This document shows positions 29,075-39,018 of a DNA stretch of 64,000 nt, piece by piece. This stretch comes from Sinorhizobium fredii USDA 205 (GTDB lineage Bacteria; Pseudomonadota; Alphaproteobacteria; Rhizobiales; Rhizobiaceae): assembly GCF_001461695.1 (NCBI RefSeq), contig NZ_AUTC01000135.1, forward strand, positions 1 through 64,000. Direction: 5' to 3'. A model generated the notes under the pieces. It was not told the DNA's origin. It saw only the letters and a list, made by a program, of their open reading frames with translations, and searched no databases. The translations under genes were made by a program, and so were the position numbers. Position 1 is the stretch's first letter. Each line of letters opens with the position of its first letter.

Positions 29075-29428
29075 ATGTATGATCGGGAGGCGAATTTCCC
29101 GATGGAGGACACGCGGAACGACGCGCGGATCGAATTTACCGAGAAGGGAATGCAAAACCTTTCGTCGCGCCGCTGCGAAATCATCAAACTGTCGAAAAGC
29201 AGCGCCGTGATCGGCATCATCACGAAGTTCCAGCTACCGCAGAATTTCTACCTCGACATCCCGAGCGCCCGCATTCCGCTGATCGGCTGCCTGTTGAAGC
29301 GGGTCCACGCCAACAACCTCATCGAAGCCCGGTTCCTGCGGCTTTTGAACGATCGCGATCTCAACCGGATCTTCGTCTACAGCACCCATCCGAACCACCG
29401 CAACCGCACGCTCGACATCTACCGCTGA
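29075..29428 (+). CDS. PilZ-like small protein
   Basis: 117 residues, starting MYDREANFPMEDTRNDARIE after AAGGAAGAG; earlier in-frame ATGs (from 28976) lack a ribosome binding site. The middle (EIIKLSKSSAVIGIITKFQLP, then FYLDIP) follows the strand pattern of PilZ domains seen in rhizobia. The canonical c-di-GMP residues (RxxxR and D/NxSxxG) are not clearly present, so nucleotide binding is doubtful. It stands alone between the agl operon and a GFA-type gene. Confidence 0.55.
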   Translation: MYDREANFPMEDTRNDARIEFTEKGMQNLSSRRCEIIKLSKSSAVIGIITKFQLPQNFYLDIPSARIPLIGCLLKRVHANNLIEARFLRLLNDRDLNRIFVYSTHPNHRNRTLDIYR

Positions 29429-29466
29429 TCGTGGAAAGCTCGATCGACACGTGATCGGCTAACGAC

Positions 29467-29844
29467 ATGAGAGCGGCCATGCAACGACCCTATCGCCTTT
29501 CCTGTCACTGCGGTGAAATCGCGATCGAGGTCGACGCTGAACTTTCGCGGCTCGTCGAGTGCAACTGTTCGACATGCCGGCGTTCGGGCTTCCTTCACTG
29601 GAAGGTGGATGCCGCAGCCGTCAGGCTCCTCACGGAAAAGCGCCGGCTGTCGACCTATGTCTGGCGCGGCCTCGCGGAGGGCCATCATTTCTGCCCGACT
29701 TGCGGCACGGCGATCCTACGCACCGGCTATCCCGGCGACCGGGTTTCGCTCAATGCCAGATGCATCGAGGGCGTCGACGTGTTCACCCTCGAAGTCGAGC
29801 GCTATGACGGCCGGAATGACATGCCTCCCGGACCGCTGCCATAA
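29467..29844 (+). CDS. GFA/CENP-V family protein (zinc, glutathione-dependent type)
   Basis: 125 residues. Zinc-binding cysteines follow the GFA pattern: SCHCGEIAIEV, VECNCSTCRRSG and HHFCPTCGTAIL. The family fold is that of glutathione-dependent formaldehyde-activating enzyme, but most members have unknown substrates, so no reaction is assigned. An alternative start is the ATG at 29479 (MQRPYRLSC); neither has a good ribosome binding site. It is convergent with edd, 27 bases apart. Confidence 0.85.
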   Translation: MRAAMQRPYRLSCHCGEIAIEVDAELSRLVECNCSTCRRSGFLHWKVDAAAVRLLTEKRRLSTYVWRGLAEGHHFCPTCGTAILRTGYPGDRVSLNARCIEGVDVFTLEVERYDGRNDMPPGPLP

Positions 29845-29871
29845 GCCAGCGATGGCGTCGGCGCCGGCGCC

Positions 29872-31692
<1,821 letters not shown>

Positions 31693-31818
31693 GGCACATC
31701 CTGTTCCGGAGTCTTCGGACCCCTTGATCTTCATCCTGTCGTCGGCTCACAGCGGCAATGTTTCCAAGCGGCGCGTGTCGCTGTAGCGCTTTGAATGGCT
31801 TTATCTTGCCCGGACGCG

Positions 31819-32517
31819 TTACGGCGCCCAGTAGATCTGCAGCGGCGATGCCGCCCGCCTCAGCATGGCGCGGATCGGCATTTCGGTCTCCTCGCCCGCT
31901 GCTTGCGCCCGGCCAAGGACCCCCCTCTTTCCCTCGCCCTCGATGTGCAGGACCAGATATCCGGCATCATGAAGGCTGGAGAAGGTAAAGGTGAGGCGGG
32001 GTTCTCCGGCCCCGTCGGCCTCCATGGTGATCACGCCGCGCGGGGTCGCCGGGTCCAGAGCCTCTTCCAGGCGCGTCCCGCCGGGGAAGAACGAGGCCGT
32101 ATGCCCGTCCGTTCCCATGCCGAGCACGACGACGTCGAAGGGGGCAGCAATGCCGGCCGTCTTCTCGCTTGCGATCGCAGCCCCAGCCTCGGCCGTCGCC
32201 GCGGCGTGATAGAGCGGAACGAACGGCGCCGCGGCTGCCTTGTTCTGCAGCAGGTTGGCCGCGACGAGAGCGTGATTGGAACGGTCGCTTTCCGGCGGAA
32301 CGAAGCGCTCATCGACGAGCGTAATGGTCACTTTCGCCCAGTCGACATCGCGCTCGGACAGGGCACGGAAAAACGCCTTCGGCGTCGAGCCGCCCGATAC
32401 CGCGATGCTCGCCGCGCCGCGCGCCGCTATCGCCGCGGCAAGCCTGGCGCTGACCGCATCGGCGAGCCCCTCCGCCAAGGCCGCTCCGTTTTCGTATGTA
32501 TGCAGGGTCTCGCTCAT
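31819..32517 (-). CDS. pgl: 6-phosphogluconolactonase
   Basis: 232 residues of the DevB/NagB-like type: IAVSGGSTPKAFFRALSERD (phosphate loop, about 38-57), TITLVDERFVPPESDRSNH, and VVLGMGTDGHTASFFPGG. It hydrolyses the lactone made by Zwf to 6-phosphogluconate. Its start lies 9 bases after the expected zwf stop, and a 126-base gap with a RIME-like fragment (about 31775-31797) separates it from edd. Confidence 0.94.
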   Translation of the reverse strand: MSETLHTYENGAALAEGLADAVSARLAAAIAARGAASIAVSGGSTPKAFFRALSERDVDWAKVTITLVDERFVPPESDRSNHALVAANLLQNKAAAAPFVPLYHAAATAEAGAAIASEKTAGIAAPFDVVVLGMGTDGHTASFFPGGTRLEEALDPATPRGVITMEADGAGEPRLTFTFSSLHDAGYLVLHIEGEGKRGVLGRAQAAGEETEMPIRAMLRRAASPLQIYWAP

Positions 32518-32526
32518 CGGCCGGTC

Positions 32527-34001
32527 CTAGATCGTGTCGTTCCAGGTGCGGCCGTCGCGCTCGATGAGCGCGATCGCCTGGCTCGGCCCCCATGTGCCGG
32601 CGGTGTAGCCCTGTACCTGCTGTCCAGCCGTTTCCCAGGCTTTGAGGATCGGATCGATCCATTGCCAGGCGGCCTCGACCTCGTCACGGCGCACGAACAG
32701 CGTCTGGTTGTTGCGGATGACGTCGAGCAGCAGCCGCTCATAGGCGTCGGCGTTGCGCAGCCGAAGGCCTCGGCGAAGCTCATGTCGAGCGGCACGTTCC
32801 TGAGGCGCATGCCGCCCGGTCCCGGGTCCTTGATCATCAGCGATTGCTTGACGCCCTCGTTCGGTTGCAGGCGGATCATCAGCTGGTTGGCGGAGATGCG
32901 CCCGGCGCTGTTGTCGAAGATCGAGTGCGGTATCTGCTTGAAGGTGATGACGATCTCCGACATGCGGCCGGCCATGCGCTTGCCGGTACGGATGTAGAAC
33001 GGCACGCCGGCCCAGCGCCAGTTGCTGATCTCGGCCTTGATCGCCACGAAGGTCTCCGTGTTGGAAACGCCGCCTTCGAGTTCTTCGAGATAACCCTTGA
33101 CCGGACCGCCGGCCGATGCGCCGGCGCGATACTGGCCGCGAACCGTGACCTGCTCGACATTGGCGGCGGTGATCGGCTTCAGGGCGCGGAGCACCTTGAG
33201 CTTCTCGTCGCGCACCGCTTCCGCATCCATCGAGGTCGGCGCTTCCATCGCGACGAAGCAGACGAGTTGGAGAATATGGTTCTGCACCATGTCACGCAGC
33301 GCGCCGGCCTTGTCGTAGTAGCCGGCCCGATTTTCGAGGCCGACCGATTCGGCGACGGTGATCTGCACATGGTCGATATGGGCCGAATTCCACAGCGGCT
33401 CGTAGAGCGCGTTGGCGAAGCGCAGCGCCATCAGGTTCTGCACCGTTTCCTTGCCCAGATAGTGGTCGATGCGGAAGATCTGCTCTTCGCGGAACACCTT
33501 ACCGATCGTGTCGTTCAACTCGGTCGCCGAAGCGAGATCGCGTCCGATCGGCTTTTCGACGACGATGCGGGTGTTCTTGGTGATGAGCTTGTGATCGCGG
33601 ATCTTTTCCGAGATATCGCCGAAGATTGCCGGTCCGACGGCAAGATAGAAGGCGCGGGTGCGATCCTTGCCTTCGTCCAGGATCTTCTTGAGATCGTCCC
33701 AGCCCTGCTCGGACTTGGCGTCGACGGAGACGTAGTGGAGCCGCGAGGTGAAGGTCTCGACCTCCGCCTCGTCGAACTCGCCGGGCTTCAGGTGTTCCTT
33801 CAGCGCGTCGGATGCGAATTGGCGATATTCCTCATCGGTGAGGGCGGCGCGTGAGGCGCCGATGATACGCGTCGGCTCGGAGAACTGGCCTTCGATCTGC
33901 CGGTGGTAGAGAGCCGGCAACAGCTTGCGTTCCGCAAGATCGCCGGTGCCGCCGAACACGACATAGTCAAACGGTTCGACAGGAATGATCTGGCTGCTCA
34001 T
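32527..34001 (-). pseudogene. zwf: Glucose-6-phosphate dehydrogenase, frameshifted near the C-terminus
   Basis: Residues 1-413 read as normal Zwf: [20 protein letters not shown] (NADP site), [30 protein letters not shown] with the catalytic His, and [14 protein letters not shown]. After FAEAFG the frame breaks at about 32759-32761. In the next frame the expected tail [20 protein letters not shown] continues to [20 protein letters not shown] and stops at TAG 32529-32527. One missing base (TTCGGC-TGCGCAAC where TTCGGC-NTG-CGC-AAC is expected) explains it. The uncorrected frame runs to 32514 with an abnormal Ser/Arg-rich tail. Either a real lesion or a single-base sequence error. First step of the Entner-Doudoroff route, ahead of pgl and edd. 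Confidence 0.85.
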
Positions 34002-34178
34002 GGGATGTTCTCGATCTCGTTCAGGTCAGGGCAGATATAATCTAATCGATTTAAAAGCGCTAGTGTGCAACGCAACAAAATCGTATCTGACCAAGTTTTC
34101 CAAAGCATGACGCTCTGTGGTTGAGCCATTTCAAGGCGTTCGGACCTGGGCAAACACCTGCCCCAGAACCATGCGGCT

Positions 34179-35465
34179 CTAAAGTCGATCGCGCAAGGCA
34201 TACCAGCTCAGCGCGAGGAAGAGCAGGACCGATCGGAAGCGTGTTCCACCGGGGAAAGCCGGTATTTTCAAGGCTCTCAGAAGCTCCAGCTCCGTCGCTT
34301 TGCCGAGCGCGAGGTCCGCATAGAGCTTGCCGCAATAGTTGGAGAGCATGACGCCGTGGCCGGAATAGCCGCCGATGCTCGTCACCCCCGGCATGACCTC
34401 GCGGCAGAAGGGCTGGCGCGGCATGGTGATGCCGACCGAGCCGCCCCAGCCATGGGTGATGTCGATGTCGGCAAGCGCCGGGTAGATCTCGCGGATCTGG
34501 CGGCGAATGTGGCTGGAAATGTCCAGCGGGTTGTCGGCGGTATAGGCTTCGCGTCCGCCGAACAGCAGCCGACCATCCTTCGACTTGCGGAAATACCGCA
34601 CGACGAAGCGCGAATCGTCGACGGATTCGCCGCCCGGGAGAATCTCCGGGTGGTCCGCCAGAACCGGCGTGGCGCCGATGAAGGAGCGGATCGGCATGAC
34701 ATGGCTGGCCGTCACCGGCTCGAGATCGCCGATATAGGCGTTGCAGGCGATCAGCGCCCGCTCCGCAGTAATCGTGCCTCGGTTCGTCTCGATGATGACG
34801 GCGCCGCCCTTTTTCTCGATTTTCAGCGCCTTCGTCTGTTCGTAGAGCTTGGCCCCGGCAAGCGCCGCCTGCCTCGTCAGGCCGACGAGCAGCTTCATCG
34901 GATGGATATGGCCGGTGCCGGTGTCGCGGATGCCGAAGTGATAATGGCTCGATCCGAGCCGGCTTGAAGTCTCCTCACGATCCATGAAGGAGAGGTGCGG
35001 ATAGCCGAACCGCTCCGCCATCTGATCGACATGGCGGCGATAGTCGGTCTCGAAGCTCTTCTTATGGCCGACGGAGAGCTGGCCCGGCACGAATTCGATA
35101 TCGATCCGGTGCTCGTTGGCGAAATCGAGCACGTAACGCTTGGCGTTTTCCGCCATGTCGAAAAGCGACTGCGCCCGCTCGTGGCCGAGCACCTCTTCCG
35201 CCTCGTCGGCCCAGGCGCGCTGGCCCGTGCCGAATTGGCCGCCGTTGCGACCCGATGCGCCGTCGCCGAAGCGGCAGGCGTCAATCAGCGTCACATCGGC
35301 GCCGCCCTTGGCAAGATTATAGGCCGCCTGCAGCCCGGTATAGCCGCCGCCGACAATGGCGACGTCGGCCCTGCGTGAGCCCGGCATCGCCGGATAGGCG
35401 GGCCTGTCCGGCACTGTCGCCTCGTACCAGGAAATTCCGGGCGAGATCGGGCTTTGCCATTCCAT
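34179..35465 (-). CDS. puuB: FAD-dependent amine oxidoreductase, PuuB-like
   Basis: 428 residues of the DAO/OrdL family. FAD-binding motif VAIVGGGYTGLQAAYNLAKG (about 35-54), DACRFGDGASGRNGGQFGTG, and a second dinucleotide-contact region near the C-terminus (GGYSGHGVMLSNYCGKLYAD). The best functional match is gamma-glutamylputrescine oxidase, because the gene 16 bases upstream is a gamma-glutamylpolyamine-synthetase type glutamine synthetase. Substrate is inferred from that pairing. Confidence 0.8.
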   Translation of the reverse strand: MEWQSPISPGISWYEATVPDRPAYPAMPGSRRADVAIVGGGYTGLQAAYNLAKGGADVTLIDACRFGDGASGRNGGQFGTGQRAWADEAEEVLGHERAQSLFDMAENAKRYVLDFANEHRIDIEFVPGQLSVGHKKSFETDYRRHVDQMAERFGYPHLSFMDREETSSRLGSSHYHFGIRDTGTGHIHPMKLLVGLTRQAALAGAKLYEQTKALKIEKKGGAVIIETNRGTITAERALIACNAYIGDLEPVTASHVMPIRSFIGATPVLADHPEILPGGESVDDSRFVVRYFRKSKDGRLLFGGREAYTADNPLDISSHIRRQIREIYPALADIDITHGWGGSVGITMPRQPFCREVMPGVTSIGGYSGHGVMLSNYCGKLYADLALGKATELELLRALKIPAFPGGTRFRSVLLFLALSWYALRDRL

Positions 35466-35481
35466 CCGAATGCTCCTCGTG

Positions 35482-36918
35482 TCAGACGTTGAGGAGCAGG
35501 AATTCGCGTTCCCACGGGCTGATGACCTGCATGAAGGTCTCGAACTCGCCGCGCTTCACGCCGGCATAGATGGCGATGAACTCGGCGCTGAAGACCTCTG
35601 CAAGCGACGGCGCCGACTCGAGCAGCGAAATGGCTTCGAGCAGGCCACGCGGAAGATCGATCTCGCCCTCATTGGCGGTGTCTTCCGAGGGCGGCGTCGG
35701 CTGCAGGTCCTCCATGATGCCGAGATAGCCGCAGCCGAGCGAGGCGGCGAGCGCCAGATACGGGTTCGCATCGGAACTCGGCAGGCGGTTTTCGATGCGC
35801 CTGGCGACCGGGTCAGAGACCGGGATGCGGAATGCCGTCGTCCGGTTGTCGTAACCCCAGGCCGTGTTGACCGGCGCCGACATGTCCGGCGTCAGCCGCC
35901 GATAGGAGTTCACGTAGGGAGCCATCATCGACAGCGTCTTCGGCACGTAATGCTGCATGCCGCCGATGAAGGAGAAGAACTCCTTGGAAGGCGAGCCGTC
36001 CGGGCTGGAGAAGATATTGCGGCCGGTCTCGATATCGATGACCGACTGATGGATGTGCATCGCCGACCCCGGCTGGCCCTGCATCGGCTTTGCCATGAAG
36101 GTGGCGTAGATGCCGTGCTTCAGCGCCGCTTCGCGGATGGTGCGCTTGAACATGAATACCTGGTCGGCCAGTTCGATCGGATCGCCGTGCCTCAGGTTGA
36201 TTTCGAGCTGCGCCGGCCCCTCTTCATGGATCAGCGTGTCGATCTCGAGGCCCTGCTTTTCCGAGAAATGGTAGATGTCGTCGATCAGTTCGTCGAATTC
36301 GTTGATTCCGGCGATCGAATAGCCCTGGCCGCCGAGAATGGAGCGTCCGGAGCGACCCTTCGGCGGACGAAGCGGATAGTCCGGATCGTCGTTCTGGGCG
36401 ACGAGATAGAACTCGATCTCGGGCGCGACGACCGGTTTCCAGCCCTTCTGGCGATAGAGGTCGAGGACGCGCTTCAGGACATTGCGCGGCGTGTAGCTGA
36501 TCTGCTCGCCCTGCGAGCCGACGATGTCGCAGATCACCTGCGCGGTTGGATCGCTTTCCCACGGGACGATGGAAATGGTCGAAAGGTCCGGCACCAGCTT
36601 GATGTCGCTGTCGCGCGAATCGTAGCGGAATTGCCCCGTCTCCTCGGGGTACTCGCCGGAAATCGTGTGGCGGTAGATCGCCGAAGGCAGCGCCAGCGAG
36701 GTGTTGGACGTGAATTTCGAGGTCGGCATCATCTTGCCGCGCGCCACGCCGGCAAGGTCGGGGGTGATGCACTCGATATCTTCAATACCGCGGATTTTCA
36801 GCCAGTCGACCGCTTCCTTCCAGGTCTTGACGCCTCGTGGCGCATGCAGGGCAAGGGGGACTCCTGAACTCTTGCTGACCTTTGCTGTTTGTTGGCCAAC
36901 GCTTCTCTTGGAAGACAT
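35482..36918 (-). CDS. puuA: Glutamine-synthetase-family enzyme, gamma-glutamylputrescine synthetase-like
   Basis: 478 residues. Glutamine-synthetase core: PEIEFYLVAQ (metal Glu), EEGPAQLEINLRHGDPIELA, FMAKPMQGQPGSAMHIHQSV (ATP site) and RIENRLPSSDANPYLALAAS. The N-terminal part (KTWKEAVDWLKIRGIEDIEC) and the absence of the adenylylation Tyr loop fit the PuuA-like rather than the GlnA type. It would join glutamate to putrescine, first step of the Puu pathway, with PuuB-like next. Upstream is a half RIME element. Confidence 0.8.
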   Translation of the reverse strand: MSSKRSVGQQTAKVSKSSGVPLALHAPRGVKTWKEAVDWLKIRGIEDIECITPDLAGVARGKMMPTSKFTSNTSLALPSAIYRHTISGEYPEETGQFRYDSRDSDIKLVPDLSTISIVPWESDPTAQVICDIVGSQGEQISYTPRNVLKRVLDLYRQKGWKPVVAPEIEFYLVAQNDDPDYPLRPPKGRSGRSILGGQGYSIAGINEFDELIDDIYHFSEKQGLEIDTLIHEEGPAQLEINLRHGDPIELADQVFMFKRTIREAALKHGIYATFMAKPMQGQPGSAMHIHQSVIDIETGRNIFSSPDGSPSKEFFSFIGGMQHYVPKTLSMMAPYVNSYRRLTPDMSAPVNTAWGYDNRTTAFRIPVSDPVARRIENRLPSSDANPYLALAASLGCGYLGIMEDLQPTPPSEDTANEGEIDLPRGLLEAISLLESAPSLAEVFSAEFIAIYAGVKRGEFETFMQVISPWEREFLLLNV

Positions 36919-36972
36919 AAATCACCGGATTCTGCTTCGGATAACGCATCATAGCCGCCGATTGCCAATTGG

Positions 36973-37024
36973 CTACTGCATGTTTCCGTAATCGGGTCCG
37001 ATTTACGGACAAAAACATCCAGCA
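36973..37024. repeat. RIME-type repeat, copy B (half element)
   Basis: Only the first palindrome of the mosaic is present: CTACTGCATGTTTCCGTAA faces TTACGGACAAAAACATC. It lies in the divergent puuA/flavoprotein intergenic region, so it may overlap promoters of both. Confidence 0.65.
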
Positions 37025-37098
37025 TCTCAAATCGCTAGCGTGATTGACTTTTTGCCGTTCGCCGGAAAGGAAGGCGAGAAACACGAAGAGGGCATTGC

Positions 37099-38283
37099 GT
37101 GATCGAGACGCAGGATGTGGTGATCATCGGGGCGGGTGCCGCCGGCATGATGTGCGCGATCGAGGCGGGCAAGCGCGGCCGCCGCGTCGTCGTGATCGAC
37201 CACGCCAGGGCGCCAGGCGAGAAGATCCGCATTTCGGGAGGCGGCCGCTGCAATTTCACCAATGTCCATACGGGCCCGAAGAACTTCCTTTCCGACAATC
37301 CGCATTTTTGCAAATCCGCACTCGCCCGCTACCGGCCGCAGGATTTCATATCGCTCGTCGAGCGGCACGGCATCGCCTGGCATGAGAAGACGTTGGGGCA
37401 GCTTTTCTGCAACCACTCTGCCAAGGATATCATCCGCATGCTGCTTGCGGAGATGAAAAAGGCGGGTGCGATACTGCAACTCGAGACGACGATCTCGGCC
37501 GTGGAACGCAGCGCTTCGGGTTTCCGCGTCACCACCAGCGCCGGGACGATCGATGCCGCGTCGCTTGTAGTCGCGAGCGGCGGCAAATCGATCCCGAAGA
37601 TGGGTGCGACGGGTCTTGCCTACCGGATTGCCGAGCAGTTCGGCCTGCCGGTCGTCGAGACGCGGCCGGCACTGGTCCCGTTCACTCTCGATCCGGTCCA
37701 GCTTGAAAAGCTCGGCGCGCTTGCCGGTGTGGCGGCCGACGCCGAAGTCCGCTTCGGCAAGGTTGCCTTCCGCGAGGCGGTGCTCATCACCCATCGCGGA
37801 TTGAGCGGCCCGGCAATCCTGCAGATCTCCTCCTATTGGCGAGAGGGCGCGGAGATCGTCCTGCGCTTGATGCCCGATATCGATATTGCCTCGATCCTCA
37901 AGGGCATGCGCCGCACGGGCGGCCGCCAGGCGGCGCAGACCGCGCTTGCCGACATCCTGCCGCGCCGGCTCGCGCAGTTCTTTGCCGACGAGGCAAAGCT
38001 CGCCGGACGCCTGCTTGCCGATCTTTCGGACAAGGCGATCGACGCGCTGTCGGCGTCCATTCAGGCCTGGACGTTGAAGCCGGCGGGAACGGAGGGCTAC
38101 CGGACCGCCGAGGTGACGCTGGGCGGGGTCGATACGCGCGCGCTCGACTCGCGGACCATGCGAGCGACAAACATCCCCGGCCTCTATTTCATCGGCGAAT
38201 GCGTCGACGTGACCGGATGGCTGGGCGGCTATAATTTTCAATGGGCCTGGGCTTCCGGCTTCGCTGCGGGTCAAGACGTGTAA
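37099..38283 (+). CDS. HI0933/BaiN-type NAD(P)/FAD-dependent oxidoreductase
   Basis: 394 residues. FAD motif VVIIGAGAAGMMCAIEAGKR at about residues 7-26, family signature KIRISGGGRCNFTNVHTGPK, VASGGKSIPKMGATG, and the C-terminal GECVDVTGWLGGYNFQWAWA. The family (YhiN, HI0933) is widely conserved but its reaction is not settled, so no substrate is given. It stands alone between repeats. Confidence 0.88.
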   Translation: MIETQDVVIIGAGAAGMMCAIEAGKRGRRVVVIDHARAPGEKIRISGGGRCNFTNVHTGPKNFLSDNPHFCKSALARYRPQDFISLVERHGIAWHEKTLGQLFCNHSAKDIIRMLLAEMKKAGAILQLETTISAVERSASGFRVTTSAGTIDAASLVVASGGKSIPKMGATGLAYRIAEQFGLPVVETRPALVPFTLDPVQLEKLGALAGVAADAEVRFGKVAFREAVLITHRGLSGPAILQISSYWREGAEIVLRLMPDIDIASILKGMRRTGGRQAAQTALADILPRRLAQFFADEAKLAGRLLADLSDKAIDALSASIQAWTLKPAGTEGYRTAEVTLGGVDTRALDSRTMRATNIPGLYFIGECVDVTGWLGGYNFQWAWASGFAAGQDV

Positions 38284-38449
38284 CGCCTGGGCAAAAATGG
38301 TGATTTGCGTCTTCAGCCATTCTTAAGGGAAATAGTCGAACCTGCTTTGCATGGCTCCACGGCCGGCAGAGGACTGGCGGAACGGTCCCGAAACAGAGAC
38401 CAGACTGTTTCCAATTCATGGCCTTTCCTCATCCGCAGGATGGTGGCAC

Positions 38450-38512
38450 CATGCAGCAGTTCAAAGTGCCACGGCGACCTTTGCGCGTCTGATAAGACGC
38501 ACGGCGCTGTAG
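38450..38512. repeat. RIME-type repeat, copy C
   Basis: The end of palindrome one (CATGCAGCAGTTCAAAGTG) plus the second palindrome from CCACGGCGACC to GCACGGCGCTGTAG. It ends 18 bases before the 46-codon gene at 38531, so it lies in that gene's leader or promoter. Confidence 0.8.
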
Positions 38513-38530
38513 GAGAAAGGACAGGATGCC

Positions 38531-38671
38531 ATGACTTACAAACGTCGCCGTCCCCATGCCATTGCCATCGCCCGCGCCGATGCAACTCGTCCTCAGGGCG
38601 AACTGATCGCTTTCGCCGCAACCATCGCGCTTTTCGCGACCGCCGCTCTCGCAATTTTCTCCTCCATCTGA
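38531..38671 (+). CDS. 46-residue single-span membrane microprotein (unknown)
   Basis: The frame MTYKRRRPHAIAIARADATR continues with PQGELIAFAATIALFATAAL and ends AIFSSI with TGA at 38669-38671. A basic N-terminus (KRRR) followed by one hydrophobic span (about 26-43) predicts an inner-membrane microprotein with its N-terminus inside. An AGGAGAAAGGACAGGA stretch lies just upstream (38511-38526). It fits the codon bias of the region. I do not recognise the family. The rest of 38284-38449 and 38672-39018 holds no gene I can support. Confidence 0.6.
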   Translation: MTYKRRRPHAIAIARADATRPQGELIAFAATIALFATAALAIFSSI

Positions 38672-39018
38672 CGTCTCCTCCTCGATCGGATGTACTTCGC
38701 GCGCCGCTGCCGCCAATGGGAGCGCAGGCGTCCCGGTGCCGGTCTGGAACGCTCCGGCAATATCGCCCTCCGGTGAGCGCCGCGCTTATAAAAATCTTAA
38801 TCGTTCAAAACGAATATGGCGAAGACGAGAGTCCGTCAGGATCTGCCGCGTGAAGCGGTGGGGTTCCGCAATGATTGCCGACGGATTGGCGGTGTGCGCC
38901 GCATGACTTCCGAAAAACATCAGCCTGTTTGCGCATCGGGTGGCGCCTCAGCGTTCTGTTCGGACGCTTGGCGCCATTGGGGGAGGCCAAACGCGCGCTG
39001 GGAGCCAAGGTGTTTTCC

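Noticed and set aside
31775..31800. AGCGCTTTGAA upstream of edd as a third AglR operator
   Set aside because: It is only a half-site and the flanks (CGCTGTAGCGCTTTGAATGG) match the end of a RIME module, so a repeat remnant is the better explanation.
35470..36867. Open frame of 465 codons on the + strand
   Set aside because: Antisense to the puuA-like gene, which has all glutamine synthetase motifs.
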